Positions 44,612 through 58,535 of a stretch of 64,000 nt of DNA are shown one piece after another. The stretch is from NCBI RefSeq assembly GCF_007197775.1, contig NZ_CP041638.1, positions 248,001 through 312,000 on the forward strand. Direction: 5' to 3'. The first letter of the stretch is position 1; each line of letters begins with the position of its first letter. The translations under genes were made by a program, and so were the position numbers. The DNA is from Thalassotalea sp. PS06 (lineage in GTDB: Bacteria > Pseudomonadota > Gammaproteobacteria > Enterobacterales > Alteromonadaceae). The notes below the pieces were generated by a model. That model was not told the origin of the DNA and made no database searches. It was given only the letters and a program-made list of their open reading frames with translations.

Positions 44612-45064
44612 TTAATCGTTGCCTTGACCTGGTTCTGGTCTTTCTTTTGCTTCACGAACTTTCAGGGTTCGTTGTTGAAATTCAGTGTCGTTTAACGACT
44701 CAATCGCACCGTCGGCATCAGCTGCTGATATTTCTACAAACCCGAAACCGCGGCGTTTGCCTGTTTGTTTGTCTTTCATCAAGCGAACCGAATGCACTTC
44801 ACCATATGATGAAAACAAACTTCTGACCGCAGCTTCATTTGCTCGATAAGGTAAATTACCAACATAAAGCGTTTTTATTGCAGCTGCTGTTTGTTGTTCA
44901 CCTGACAAGAGCTTTACGATAAGTGGTGAAACAAGCGCACCAATGAATAAACCGATAGTTAAGGAAATAGCGTCGGCATTTTCTAATGCGCCGCCAACGA
45001 AGTAACCAACTAAAGCGCACCCTGTAGCAATAAGGGCGGATGTGAGGACTAATGGAGATTTCAT
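44612..45064 (-). CDS. RNA-binding protein with RRM domain and N-terminal membrane helices
   Basis: A 150-aa protein. Two hydrophobic segments (about residues 5-25 and 33-53) precede a single RNA-recognition motif (about 63-140) with RNP2 LYVGNLP and RNP1 RRGFGFVEI, both aromatic-containing and likely functional. The tail is acidic/Pro-rich. Membrane-tethered RRM proteins of this kind occur in marine gamma-proteobacteria and cyanobacteria. It could place mRNA at the membrane or act in cold adaptation; both are inferred. Confidence 0.88.
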   Translation of the reverse strand: MKSPLVLTSALIATGCALVGYFVGGALENADAISLTIGLFIGALVSPLIVKLLSGEQQTAAAIKTLYVGNLPYRANEAAVRSLFSSYGEVHSVRLMKDKQTGKRRGFGFVEISAADADGAIESLNDTEFQQRTLKVREAKERPEPGQGND

Positions 45065-45805
45065 GATTATTACCTGATTATTATTGTATTTTTAATGTTC
45101 TAATCCAATCCTATGTTAACAATACCTTTACAAATGGCAACTACCTCGATGAAAAAACCTTAATTAATGTAGGACTATTAAGATCTTTTATAGCTGTCTC
45201 TAGTGAAATAAGTGGATCTGTTCTCAATGAGTAGGGCTATCAAAAAGTGTATTTTTGAGTGTTTAGCGAACGGATCGCTTTATTTTTAACCGAACGATCG
45301 TTTTTTTGCATCTTTTCTTTGAATAGGTATTGACGGCAACGGGAAAATCCCTAAAATGCGCATCCACTTCCACGGGACATCCCAACGAAGTGTTTTGATA
45401 CGATAACCTCAAGGGTTTAACCCGGTTATCACGACCGAAACTGAGAAATATTCGAAAACAACTTTTTCGAAATAATTATCAAAAATCGGTTGACATCAAA
45501 ACTGGATGGCGTAGAATGCGCATCCTGCTTCGGGCAAGGCCTGCAGCGAAACAACGAGATTAACGAATGCGATTAATTCTCGGCTTTTTTAAAAGCGCAT
45601 CTTTAACAATTAGTTATCAAGCAATTTGTGTGGGCACTCAAGTTAAGACAGTTTTACCATATAGCTCGAAAGAGCAATATAAAAGTCTTAATGATTTGTG
45701 ACACATGAGTCTTTATTAATTTATTTAATATACGTTTATATGTCAGTTACCTTTATTGGTAACAAGTGATTCATTGAGCATGGTCCGCAAGGACAACAAC
45801 TTTTT
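45065..45805 (+). promoter_or_regulatory. rrn leader with tandem promoters, boxA-like site and leader hairpin
   Basis: Promoter 1 is TTGACG (45330-45335), 16 bp spacer, TAAAAT (45352-45357). Promoter 2 is TTGACA (45490-45495), 16 bp spacer, TAGAAT (45512-45517). Both are followed by the same GCGCATCC discriminator, with the GC-rich bases typical of stringently controlled rRNA promoters. A CGAGATTAA/TTAATTCTCG hairpin with a T tract lies near 45558-45592, followed by a boxA-like GCATCTTTAACAA at 45597-45609. AT-rich stretches before promoter 1 could act as UP or Fis sites. Fis is encoded upstream in this window. Confidence 0.85.
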
Positions 45806-47347
<1,542 letters not shown>

Positions 47348-47431
47348 CCTTAAGTAAAACAACTTTCTTGAGTGTTCACACAAATTGCTTTGATAACGAA
47401 TAAAGACGATGACCCTGTACGTCAGAATTAT

Positions 47432-47507
47432 GGGGCTATAGCTCAGCTGGGAGAGCGCCTGCCTTGCACGCAGGAGGTCAGCAGTTCGATCCTGCTTAGC
47501 TCCACCA
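47432..47507 (+). tRNA. tRNA-Ala (anticodon TGC)
   Basis: A 76-nt cloverleaf. Acceptor arms GGGGCTA/TAGCTCC pair with a final G-T allowance, the D arm is GCTC/GAGC, the anticodon loop is CTTGCAC, the T arm is AGCAG/CTGCT with TTCGATC loop, and an encoded CCA follows. It lies in the 16S-23S spacer. Confidence 0.97.
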
Positions 47508-47537
47508 TTTCACGACTGACAGGTTTGAAAATACTGT

Positions 47538-47614
<77 letters not shown>

Positions 47615-47988
47615 ATTTCGATTTTCTCTGCGTTGTTTTGCCACTCGTTTATTGAAAAATAAACGTCGCGCCAAAACGCCTTGATAAAACCGAAATTACA
47701 TTGTCATCAAGAAATTAAAGATAAGAGCTAAGCTTAATTGGCGAGTTTTTATCTTTAGTTTCTATCTTTAGAAACCTGTTCTTTAACAATTTGGAAAGCT
47801 GATATTAAACCCGGTGTTTATATTCAACAACTCGTGTCGCGCGAGGTGTTGGTCAAATATAAATACCAAATCGGATAACGTAAGTTATCCGGCTAATAAT
47901 CTTTATGATTATTAATTCTTACTCAAGTAATCTATTAGATTGCGTGAAAATGTCAGACATACAAAACAAAGTTTTCTTTGGGTTGTAT
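47615..47988 (+). other. 16S-23S spacer after the tRNAs
   Basis: 374 bp without a gene. It holds a boxA-like CTGTTCTTTAACAAT at 47776-47790, which would promote antitermination into the 23S gene. It also holds AT-rich processing stems before 23S. Confidence 0.75.
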
Positions 47989-50875
<2,887 letters not shown>

Positions 50876-51062
50876 TACAACACCAAAGAAAATTGTGTTG
50901 TTTGACATGCTACGCAGTCAAATAGATAGAGTAAGAATTGAAATTAATACAGCTTTTCGAATTAAAGTTAGAAGCGTCTTGATAGCGGAGTAAACAACAC
51001 TCAGAACGCATCAGGAGGCCCCGTTCGCCAACGGGGCAAAAATCTTCTAGCGTACGATTTTT

Positions 51063-51178
51063 GTCTAGCGACAATAGCGTTGTGGAACCACCTGATCCCA
51101 TGCCGAACTCAGAAGTGAAACGCAATAGCGCCGATGGTAGTGTGGGAGTTCCCATGTGAGAGTAGGTCATCGCTAGGC
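51063..51178 (+). rRNA. rrf: 5S ribosomal RNA
   Basis: About 116 nt with terminal helix GTCTAGCG/CGCTAGGC and the conserved CATGCCGAACTCAGAAGTGAAACG and GATGGTAGTGTGGG segments. It is followed by a terminator at 51191. Confidence 0.96.
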
Positions 51179-51190
51179 TTCCAATTCAGA

Positions 51191-51218
51191 AAAGCCCGCT
51201 CAGTTGAGCGGGCTTTTT
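51191..51218 (+). terminator. rrn operon terminator
   Basis: AAAGCCCGCTCA/TGAGCGGGCTTT stem followed by TTT, 13 bp after 5S. Confidence 0.93.
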
Positions 51219-51247
51219 GCGTTTGAGGGAATCTTACGAAGGTGGAT

Positions 51248-51604
51248 AAAATACTCCACTGTGTCGTATTTTGGGTGGAGTCTTACGAGGGTGGAGTAAA
51301 CACTATTTCAGTCGCGTTTAGGTAGCTTATTCTTCAAAATGCTTTAGATTTTGACTCACTCTTATTCAACAGTAACAAAATACTCCACTGCGTCGTATCT
51401 TGGGTGGAGTCTGGCGATGTTGGAGTAAGCACTATGTCAGTCGTGTTTATGTAGCTTACACTTCAAAATCCTTTAGATTTTGACTCCACCTTTGACGATT
51501 TCGTCAACTCCACCTTCGAATCGTTTTCTGATTCGACTCCACCTTCAACATATCTATATGTTGACTCCCTCTTATTCATCAGTAACAAGGCAACGCCTTG
51601 TTAC
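51248..51604. repeat. Direct repeat (129 bp) followed by a hairpin string joined by ACTCCACCTT linkers
   Basis: A first copy begins at 51248 and a second, diverged copy at 51377 (129-bp period). Each contains ACTCCAC/GTGGAGT and the hairpin TCAAAAT-GCTTTAG-ATTTTGA. Downstream, hairpins TTGACGA/TCGTCAA, CGAATC/GATTCG and CAACATAT/ATATGTTG alternate with the linker ACTCCACCTT or a shortened form. The last hairpin GTAACAAGGC/GCCTTGTTAC (51582-51604) includes the lysR stop codon. This is the same hairpin-linker style as the array at 14590, but with different sequences. No gene is encoded. Confidence 0.75.
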
Positions 51605-52521
51605 TTAAATGCTTTCGCTATCGCTTCCAGCGCGATCTCTTGCTTCTTACTTTCCCGTGGGTGCTTGTTATAAACCAAGGATAGGGTGAAATGGTAGTTG
51701 ATGGAGTTTGGGCGGATCAGGCGCATGGTACCATCGTTTAATTCTTTTTGGATATGACCTTGTGGCATAAAGCCCAGGTATTCTCCAGACTTAATCAAAA
51801 TTTTGCGCATAAAGAACTGATAGGATTTGGCAGTAAGGTTAAACCTTTCTAATTGCGTTTTACCTTCGCCAGTTATGTCGATTCCTGGATGAATGGTTTC
51901 TGCATTGGCAAAATCTCTGTCAGCAATTTGAGTGTCAGTCTTATTAAAAAAAGGGTGCCCTTCAGAGCAACATAAAAACACCTGTTCACGGTGCAATGGT
52001 TGGTAATATAAACCATCAATTTTGTGGTAAGCAGGAAAGATCCCTGTATGTACCTTACCTTGCAGGATACCTTTTTCAATTTGGTCGATTGACATGGTAT
52101 CCAGTTCGATTTGTAAAGCTGGATGCTTGCAGTGAATATCTTTCACCACTTCAACAAACTTTAATTGTTTTTCTCTATCAAGTTGCTCAGAACACCAGAT
52201 AACAATTTCACCGCTCAATTCCGAACCAAGACTATTTACCAGCATCGAAAAATCCTGGACCGATTCAAACAGGCTTAAAGACGCCCGGTACACACTTTGT
52301 CCTTCATGGGTAAGCACGAAACCGCTACGACCACGTAGGCAAAGTTTAAACCCCATCCGTTGTTCAAGATTACCGATATGAATACTTATCGTGCTCTTGG
52401 TGATACCAAGGTGTGGTTCAGCAGCAGAAAACCCACCATATTCAACTACGGCCTGGAACACCTTTAACAGCCTGAGGTCATAGTCGCTTAGTTGCCTGAG
52501 GTTATTCTGAGATATCTGCAT
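51601..52521 (-). CDS. LysR-type transcriptional regulator of the gab genes
   Basis: A 306-aa LysR regulator. The N-terminal winged helix-turn-helix spans about residues 14-75 (LRLLKVFQAVVEYGGFSAAEPHLGITKSTISIHIGNLEQRMGF). The remainder is a periplasmic-binding-type effector domain. It is divergent from gabD-gabT, so it probably responds to GABA or succinate semialdehyde and controls them. A near-perfect palindrome TAGTTTGATAATAATCAAAC at 52536 in the gap is the likely operator. The stop codon lies within a hairpin. Confidence 0.9.
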   Translation of the reverse strand: MQISQNNLRQLSDYDLRLLKVFQAVVEYGGFSAAEPHLGITKSTISIHIGNLEQRMGFKLCLRGRSGFVLTHEGQSVYRASLSLFESVQDFSMLVNSLGSELSGEIVIWCSEQLDREKQLKFVEVVKDIHCKHPALQIELDTMSIDQIEKGILQGKVHTGIFPAYHKIDGLYYQPLHREQVFLCCSEGHPFFNKTDTQIADRDFANAETIHPGIDITGEGKTQLERFNLTAKSYQFFMRKILIKSGEYLGFMPQGHIQKELNDGTMRLIRPNSINYHFTLSLVYNKHPRESKKQEIALEAIAKAFK

Positions 52522-52535
52522 GATTCGTAGATATT

Positions 52536-52557
52536 TAGTTTGATAATAATCAAACTA
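52536..52557. promoter_or_regulatory. LysR-type operator palindrome between lysR and gabD
   Basis: Arms TAGTTTGAT and ATCAAACTA are separated by AATA (22 bp in all). A second, weaker CAAACT/AAGTTTG pair overlaps downstream. It lies 15-36 bp upstream of the regulator and about 80 bp upstream of gabD, where a LysR-type regulator would bind. Confidence 0.7.
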
Positions 52558-52635
52558 TACATTGAAAAGTTTGTATTTATAAGCTTATATTTTTGCACTT
52601 TAATAGACGTACAGTAAATTAAATGAGTATCGAAT

Positions 52636-54087
52636 ATGATTGCTTTGGAAGATAGCGAACTATTAAGAACCTTCTCTTATATCAATGGCAGCTGGCATTC
52701 CAGCGAAAAAGATATTGCCGTAACAAACCCTGCAACGGGCGAAGAGATCGCCCGTGTAAGTGACATCACCCCTGCTGAAACGGAATTGGCAGTAGCCGCT
52801 GCGAAAGCCGCATTACCTGAGTGGTCAACGAAATCTGCAAATGAAAGAGCAGCCATTTTACGAAAATGGTTTGAGCTTATGATGGCAAATCAAATGGATT
52901 TAGGGCAAATCCTGACCCTAGAGCAAGGTAAACCGCTAGTCGAAGCCAAGGGGGAGATTGCTTATGGGGCAGCCTTTATCGAATGGTTTGCGGAAGAAGG
53001 TAAACGTATCTACGGCGATACCATTCCAGCGCCATCGAAAGACAAGAAGATCATTGTGATTAAACAACCTGTAGGGGTTGTGAGTGCCATCACTCCCTGG
53101 AATTTTCCAAATGCGATGATCGCCCGTAAAGCCGCCGCGGCTCTGGCTGCAGGCTGTACCTTTGTGGTTCGTCCGGCGACACAAACACCATTATCAGCAT
53201 TAGCAATGGCAGAGCTGGCTGAAAGAGCTGGGATCCCAGCAGGTGTATTTAATGTAGTTGTCGGCTCCGATGCCCAAGGGATCGGAGAAGTGCTTACTCA
53301 GCATCCCGATATCGCCAAGTTCACCTTTACCGGCTCAACAGGTGTCGGTAAACGATTGATTGCCCAATGTGCAACCACGGTTAAAAAGGTATCGATGGAA
53401 CTTGGTGGTAATGCGCCATTCATCGTATTTGATGATGCTGATATCGATGCAGCGGTTCAGGGGGCTTTAGTTTCTAAGTACCGTAATGCCGGTCAAACCT
53501 GTGTCTGTACAAACCGTATTTTCGTGCAAAAGGGCGTGTTGAAAGAGTTTACTGAAAAGTTTACGAAAGCGGTGGCAAACCTCAAAGTAGGCAATGGCAT
53601 GGATAGTGATACCGATATTGGGCCATTAATTTCTGAAAAAGCCGCATCCGATGTGAAACAGCTAGTCGTTCAATCCCTGGAACAGGGCGCATCATTACTC
53701 ACTGGCAATACCCCCTCTGACCACCCGGAGCAGTTTTTAAATCCCATGGTGTTAACGGATGTCACCAATGATATGCCGATAGCTCGCAACGAAATTTTTG
53801 GCCCGGTGTCACCGATCATCGCGTTCGATGATGAACAGCAAGTAATTGCTATGGCAAACGATACCGAATTTGGCCTTGCAGCCTATTTTTATGCCCGGGA
53901 TATTGGCCGGGTGTGGCGAGTTTCCGAAGGCCTGGAATACGGCATGATTGGCATTAACGAAGGCATCGTTTCCAACGCCGCAGCACCATTTGGCGGGGTT
54001 AAACAATCTGGTAATGGTCGTGAAGGCTCCCGTTACGGTTTAGACGATTATCTGGAAATTAAATATTTATGTATGGGCGGTCTGTAA
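52636..54087 (+). CDS. gabD: Succinate-semialdehyde dehydrogenase
   Basis: A 483-aa NAD(P)-dependent ALDH that oxidises succinate semialdehyde to succinate, completing GABA catabolism. The general base is Glu255 (ELGGNAPFIVFDDAD) and the nucleophile is Cys289 (YRNAGQTCVCTNR), the double-Cys signature of GabD. Length is close to E. coli GabD (482). One oddity is Arg where the NAD-binding KPA Lys usually stands (FVVRPATQTP). gabT starts 33 bp downstream. Confidence 0.94.
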   Translation: MIALEDSELLRTFSYINGSWHSSEKDIAVTNPATGEEIARVSDITPAETELAVAAAKAALPEWSTKSANERAAILRKWFELMMANQMDLGQILTLEQGKPLVEAKGEIAYGAAFIEWFAEEGKRIYGDTIPAPSKDKKIIVIKQPVGVVSAITPWNFPNAMIARKAAAALAAGCTFVVRPATQTPLSALAMAELAERAGIPAGVFNVVVGSDAQGIGEVLTQHPDIAKFTFTGSTGVGKRLIAQCATTVKKVSMELGGNAPFIVFDDADIDAAVQGALVSKYRNAGQTCVCTNRIFVQKGVLKEFTEKFTKAVANLKVGNGMDSDTDIGPLISEKAASDVKQLVVQSLEQGASLLTGNTPSDHPEQFLNPMVLTDVTNDMPIARNEIFGPVSPIIAFDDEQQVIAMANDTEFGLAAYFYARDIGRVWRVSEGLEYGMIGINEGIVSNAAAPFGGVKQSGNGREGSRYGLDDYLEIKYLCMGGL

Positions 54088-54120
54088 ATCGCCAGTCGAA
54101 GAGACATGTTAGGAAAAATT

Positions 54121-55401
54121 ATGAATAACGAACAATTACAAGCGAGAAAAACACGGGTTATTGCCAGGGGTCAGGGCAATCTTTATCCGGTTTATATTGA
54201 GCGAGGCAAGAATGCCGAGTTATGGGATGTTGATGGTAATCGTTACATAGATTTTGCCACGGGTATCGCGGTGTGTAATACCGGACATTCTCACCCCAAA
54301 ATCGTAGCCGCAGTAAAAGAGCAGCTGGATAGATTTTCCCATACCTGTGTCATGGTAAATCCTTATGAAAGCGCTGTGGAATTGGCCGAAAAGTTAACGG
54401 CAGCAGCGCCGGGCGATTCCGATAAAAAAGCGATTTTCGTAACCACGGGAGCGGAAGCCGTGGAAAACTGTGTGAAAATAGCCAGAGCCTACACTGGGCG
54501 TCGCGGCGTGATCGCGTTTAACGGTGGCTTTCATGGCCGCACTAACCTGGCGATGGCATTAACCGGAAAAATCACTCCATATAAAAACTTGTTTGGCCCC
54601 TTTCCGGGCGATATATTTCACGCGCCTTTCCCAATTAAATGCCATGACATTTCCGTTAAGGATTCTTTAAAGGCCCTGGACACCCTGTTCAAAGTTGATA
54701 TTGCACCAAGTGACGTGGCGGCGATCATTGTTGAGCCGGTACAAGGGGAGGGAGGATTTTACCCTGCTCCTGCAGAATTCCTGCAAGCCCTCAGGGCTCG
54801 TTGTGATGAGCATGGTATTGTTTTAATTGCTGATGAAATTCAAACCGGATTTGGCAGAACCGGCAAGATGTTCAGCTTCGAACATGCCGATGTTGAGCCC
54901 GATCTAATTACCATGGCAAAAGGTATCGCTGGTGGCTTTCCAATCGCCGCGGTTATTGGTAAAAGTGAAGTGATGGACGCACCTCTACCCGGTGGTTTAG
55001 GTGGAACTTATGGCGGCTCACCAGTCGCTTGTACTGCGGCACTTAAGGTATTGGATATCATTGCCGAAGAAAATCTGATTGACCGTTCGAACCAACTTGG
55101 TCAATTATTCAATGAGCGTCTTCGTGCGTTGCAACACGAGTATCCGGCGCTTATCCACGATGTACGTAATCAAGGGGCGATGATCGCGTTAGAGTTAGGT
55201 AAATCCGTTGACGAGTTTATTCCCAATCCAGAATTAACCCAATCTTTGATAGCAAAAGCTGCAGAGCATGGACTTATTTTGCTGGCTTGTGGTTTTTATG
55301 GCAATGTCATTCGCTTCCTACCAGCGCTTACGATGAGTGATGAACTTGCTTCTGAAGGCTTAGACAAATTTGTCGAACTGTTCCACTCAGCAGCTCAATA
55401 A
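54121..55401 (+). CDS. gabT: 4-aminobutyrate:2-oxoglutarate aminotransferase
   Basis: A 426-aa class III PLP enzyme, equal in length to E. coli GabT (426). It converts GABA plus 2-oxoglutarate to succinate semialdehyde and glutamate. Motifs are NTGHSHPKI, FVTTGAEAVENCVKIAR, GGFHGRTNLAMALTGK, IADEIQTGFGRTG and the Schiff-base Lys267 in MAKGIAGGFP. ATG 54121 is used; TTAGGA lies upstream, and an earlier ATG at 54106 adds only five residues. It is the second gene of gabDT. Confidence 0.95.
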   Translation: MNNEQLQARKTRVIARGQGNLYPVYIERGKNAELWDVDGNRYIDFATGIAVCNTGHSHPKIVAAVKEQLDRFSHTCVMVNPYESAVELAEKLTAAAPGDSDKKAIFVTTGAEAVENCVKIARAYTGRRGVIAFNGGFHGRTNLAMALTGKITPYKNLFGPFPGDIFHAPFPIKCHDISVKDSLKALDTLFKVDIAPSDVAAIIVEPVQGEGGFYPAPAEFLQALRARCDEHGIVLIADEIQTGFGRTGKMFSFEHADVEPDLITMAKGIAGGFPIAAVIGKSEVMDAPLPGGLGGTYGGSPVACTAALKVLDIIAEENLIDRSNQLGQLFNERLRALQHEYPALIHDVRNQGAMIALELGKSVDEFIPNPELTQSLIAKAAEHGLILLACGFYGNVIRFLPALTMSDELASEGLDKFVELFHSAAQ

Positions 55402-55414
55402 TATCTGATATAAA

Positions 55415-55440
55415 ATGGCCTTGAATGGTATCAAGGCCAT
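55415..55440 (+). terminator. Hairpin after gabT
   Basis: A 10-bp perfect stem with a 6-nt loop, 13 bp after the gabT stop codon. The T tract is poor (GATTCTTG), so termination may be partial. Confidence 0.5.
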
Positions 55441-55555
55441 GATTCTTGTGGCTTAAAGTCAACAGGTAAGCGCAGATTTTATTTCCGTTTGCCTGAAGTT
55501 TACGTTTATAATCAAGGCATAAATTTACGTATATTTAAGACTAAATAGATTTAAA

Positions 55556-56896
55556 ATGTTAGCCCGTTTCCGGCAGATACCTTTAAGCAATGCCCTGCCT
55601 TTGCACCATGATGAAATTGATGTGCTACTAAGCGCTGAAGCATTTCGTCTGCGCCTTCTCGAACTAATTAAATCCGCAAAAAAACGTGTGTACCTTACGG
55701 CGCTGTATTTGCAGGATGATGAAGCGGGTCGGGAAATTCTTGATGCACTTATTGCAGCTAAACAACATAACCCGGAATTAGTGATACGCATCTTCGTTGA
55801 TTTCCACCGTGCCCAACGTGGCTTGATTGGAGAGAAGCAATCTCTGGGAAATCGCCAGTTATATCTCGACCTGAATGAAAAATATCCAGGGGCCGTGGAA
55901 ATTTTTGGCGTACCGGTAAAACAAAAAGAGTTTCTTGGTGTGTTACACCTTAAAGGTTTTGTGATTGATGATACTGTTTTGTATAGCGGTGCTAGTTTAA
56001 ATAATGTTTATCTGGATGTTGGTGATAAGTATCGCTGCGATCGTTACCACGAGATTAAACAACCCGGTCTTGCCAATGCATTTGTTGATTACTTATTGAA
56101 TAATTTTGTTCAGTCAGGTCTGGCACCTCGTCTTGATGAACCGGGAACGTTTGATAAAAAACAGCAAAAATCTCTGATTAACCAGTTAAAAAGCTTATTG
56201 CGAAGATCCAAGTATCAGGTTTCCAGTCCAAATACTGAGCAGGCGCCAATGCAAATACAGCCTATCGTAGGGTTTGGTAAGCGTGGTAATGTGCTCAATC
56301 AAACGGCGAGAAAGGTTGTGAAAAGTGCTCAGGATACTCTGGTTATATTTACCCCTTATTTCAATTTTCCTAAACCCTTAGCTTCGGATTTGCGTCGTGC
56401 TTTAAAGCGCGGTGTCGAGGTTACGATTGTCGTTGGTGACAAAAAAGCCAATGATTTTTATATTGCCGATGAAGATCAGTTCTCTACCATAGGCATTGTT
56501 CCTTATCTTTATGAAGTCTTGTTGAGTCGTTTTGTTAAACGTAATCAGAAATTCATTGATAAAGGCCAGCTCAATTTGCAGCTTTGGTATCATGGCGCTA
56601 ATAGCTATCACTTAAAGGGTATTGTCGCCGACAACAAGTATCATTTACTAACCGGAAGCAATATGAATCCCAGAGCCTGGAATCTTGATATTGAAAATGG
56701 TTTATTCATTGTTGATGAGAGTAAGCAGCTAGTTGGTAAATGGCAGCAGGAATTGAGTAATATTCTCAAACACACCACTCGGGTTACAAATTTTTCCGAA
56801 ATCGAAACCATTAAAGATTACCCGGAAAAAGTTCGGGAGTTACTTCGTCGCATTCAGTTAACCAGCTTTGATCGGTTGTTGAAGCGCTTCCTATAA
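55556..56896 (+). CDS. pssA: CDP-diacylglycerol-serine O-phosphatidyltransferase (PLD family)
   Basis: A 446-aa phosphatidylserine synthase of the E. coli PssA type, at the membrane surface. It makes phosphatidylserine, the precursor of phosphatidylethanolamine. Two HKD-like motifs are seen: HLKGFVIDDTVLYSGASLNN near residue 138 and YHLKGIVADNKYHLLTGSNMN near residue 350. It is housekeeping, unrelated to the surrounding amine genes. A hairpin ATGGCCTTGA/TCAAGGCCAT at 55415-55440 lies between gabT and pssA. Confidence 0.95.
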   Translation: MLARFRQIPLSNALPLHHDEIDVLLSAEAFRLRLLELIKSAKKRVYLTALYLQDDEAGREILDALIAAKQHNPELVIRIFVDFHRAQRGLIGEKQSLGNRQLYLDLNEKYPGAVEIFGVPVKQKEFLGVLHLKGFVIDDTVLYSGASLNNVYLDVGDKYRCDRYHEIKQPGLANAFVDYLLNNFVQSGLAPRLDEPGTFDKKQQKSLINQLKSLLRRSKYQVSSPNTEQAPMQIQPIVGFGKRGNVLNQTARKVVKSAQDTLVIFTPYFNFPKPLASDLRRALKRGVEVTIVVGDKKANDFYIADEDQFSTIGIVPYLYEVLLSRFVKRNQKFIDKGQLNLQLWYHGANSYHLKGIVADNKYHLLTGSNMNPRAWNLDIENGLFIVDESKQLVGKWQQELSNILKHTTRVTNFSEIETIKDYPEKVRELLRRIQLTSFDRLLKRFL

Positions 56897-57050
56897 TCCG
56901 ACGGCATAAATCTAATCGGCACTATTGTGAAAAATGGTGCCTGAATTCCTACCTACCCAATCAGGGGTACAAATCCTTTACTGGCTGAATTAACCTCATA
57001 GAAAAAGAGGTGTTAACGTCGTCGTTTTATCGCGTCTTAAGGAAAGTCAT

Positions 57051-58451
57051 ATGAGTGAAAGGGTTTTACATCACAAGGCGCTGGGCAAGCGCGATATTTT
57101 TCTATTCAGTGTTTCAGCGGTACTTCTGTTAGACACCCTCGCGGCAGGAGCCACTTCCGGACCATCGATAATCTTTTGGTGGTTAGCACTTACTTTATGC
57201 TTTTTAATTCCGTTAGGAATGATATGCGCAGAGCTGGGAGTGAAATATCCTCAACAAGGCGGTATCTATGCCTGGGTAAAACAAGCCTATGGGCAGCGTT
57301 GGGCATCCCGGGTTAGCTGGTATTACTGGGCAAACGTAGCGGTTTGGATACCGGCAATCTTTATTTTATTTTCCGGTATTTTCCAGCAATTGTTTTTCCC
57401 GCAAATGTCTTTAACCGCTCAGATAATCCTGGGCGTTGCTCTGATTTGGGTATTAGTCTTTGCCAATATTGTGACCCTGGAGTTTGGCAAATGGGTACCA
57501 AATCTAGGGGCAATATTAAAACTGTTAATTTTTGCGTTTTTGATAGTAGGATCGTTCTTTTATGGCAGTAAGCATGGCTGGGCAAATGACCTGTCGTTAG
57601 CCACATTGCTCCCGACTGTTGAAAATGATGGTCTTAGTCTTCAGTATTTGCCTGCAGTGATCTACGGAATGTTGGGCTTTGAACTGATCAGTGCCAGTAG
57701 CGAAGAAATGAAAAATCCTAAACGCGATCTTCCTAAAGCCATTGCCGCCTCAATGGCAGTCGTTGTTGTTGCCTTTGTTTTAGCTACCACAGCTATTCTG
57801 GTAGCCATACCGGCTCAACAGGTTGATTTGGTCGATGGACTGATTGATACCCTGCGACTAATTTTTTCACAATATGCCTGGGGTGAAAGTCTGGTAATTG
57901 CACTGGTTATCGGTGCTTTGTATACCTTCTTCTCCAATGGTGTTACCTGGGGTATGGGCGCAAATCGGGCTGCAGCACAGGCGGCAATTGATAAAGAATT
58001 ACCTAAATGGTTTGGCATCCTGTCCTCGCGCGGAACACCCACAGGTGCGGCAATTTTATTGGGGGTGATATCTTCTGCATTACTGATCATGTATGGATTT
58101 ATGGCGACTAATAACGAAGACTTATTTTGGACCTTGTTCGCGTTTAGCGGGGTTATTTTTATCCTGCCTTATATCGTCATGTGCTGTGCCTTCGTCAAAA
58201 TTCGTCAGTCTGAAACCGTGTTCGATGCATCGCAATACTCTGTGCCGGGTAATCCTTCTATGGTAAAAGGTCTCGCTTATTTATGTGCCTTGATCTTATC
58301 TGTAACCAACATTCTTTTTGTATATACACCAGGAGAGGGGGTCCACTGGGACGTACTATCTGGTGCAATGGCGGTAATTTTATTGGGTGAAGCGATTCTT
58401 TTTCACCAGAAACCGGCAAAGGCAAAAGAATCTAATCAAGCGGTAGTGTAA
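57051..58451 (+). CDS. APC-family amino acid/amine permease
   Basis: A 466-aa inner-membrane transporter with about 12 hydrophobic segments of the amino acid-polyamine-organocation superfamily. The conserved region near residue 45 (IPLGMICAELGVKYPQQGGIYAWVKQAYG) and MLGFELISASSEEMKNPKRDLPKAI near residue 210 are family signatures. It probably brings in GABA, an amine or a guanidino compound for the enzymes encoded after it. The substrate cannot be told from sequence. AAGGAAAG precedes the ATG. Confidence 0.9.
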   Translation: MSERVLHHKALGKRDIFLFSVSAVLLLDTLAAGATSGPSIIFWWLALTLCFLIPLGMICAELGVKYPQQGGIYAWVKQAYGQRWASRVSWYYWANVAVWIPAIFILFSGIFQQLFFPQMSLTAQIILGVALIWVLVFANIVTLEFGKWVPNLGAILKLLIFAFLIVGSFFYGSKHGWANDLSLATLLPTVENDGLSLQYLPAVIYGMLGFELISASSEEMKNPKRDLPKAIAASMAVVVVAFVLATTAILVAIPAQQVDLVDGLIDTLRLIFSQYAWGESLVIALVIGALYTFFSNGVTWGMGANRAAAQAAIDKELPKWFGILSSRGTPTGAAILLGVISSALLIMYGFMATNNEDLFWTLFAFSGVIFILPYIVMCCAFVKIRQSETVFDASQYSVPGNPSMVKGLAYLCALILSVTNILFVYTPGEGVHWDVLSGAMAVILLGEAILFHQKPAKAKESNQAVV

Positions 58452-58480
58452 TAACGGAAAAACTGACAAGTTCACTGAGT

Positions 58481-58510
58481 AAAGCTGACTATGTTATAGT
58501 CAGCTTTTTC
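58481..58510 (+). terminator. Terminator after the APC permease
   Basis: AAAGCTGACT/AGTCAGCTTT stem with an AT loop and a following T run. Confidence 0.9.
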
Positions 58511-58535
58511 GATGTAATAATAACGAATCACTCAT

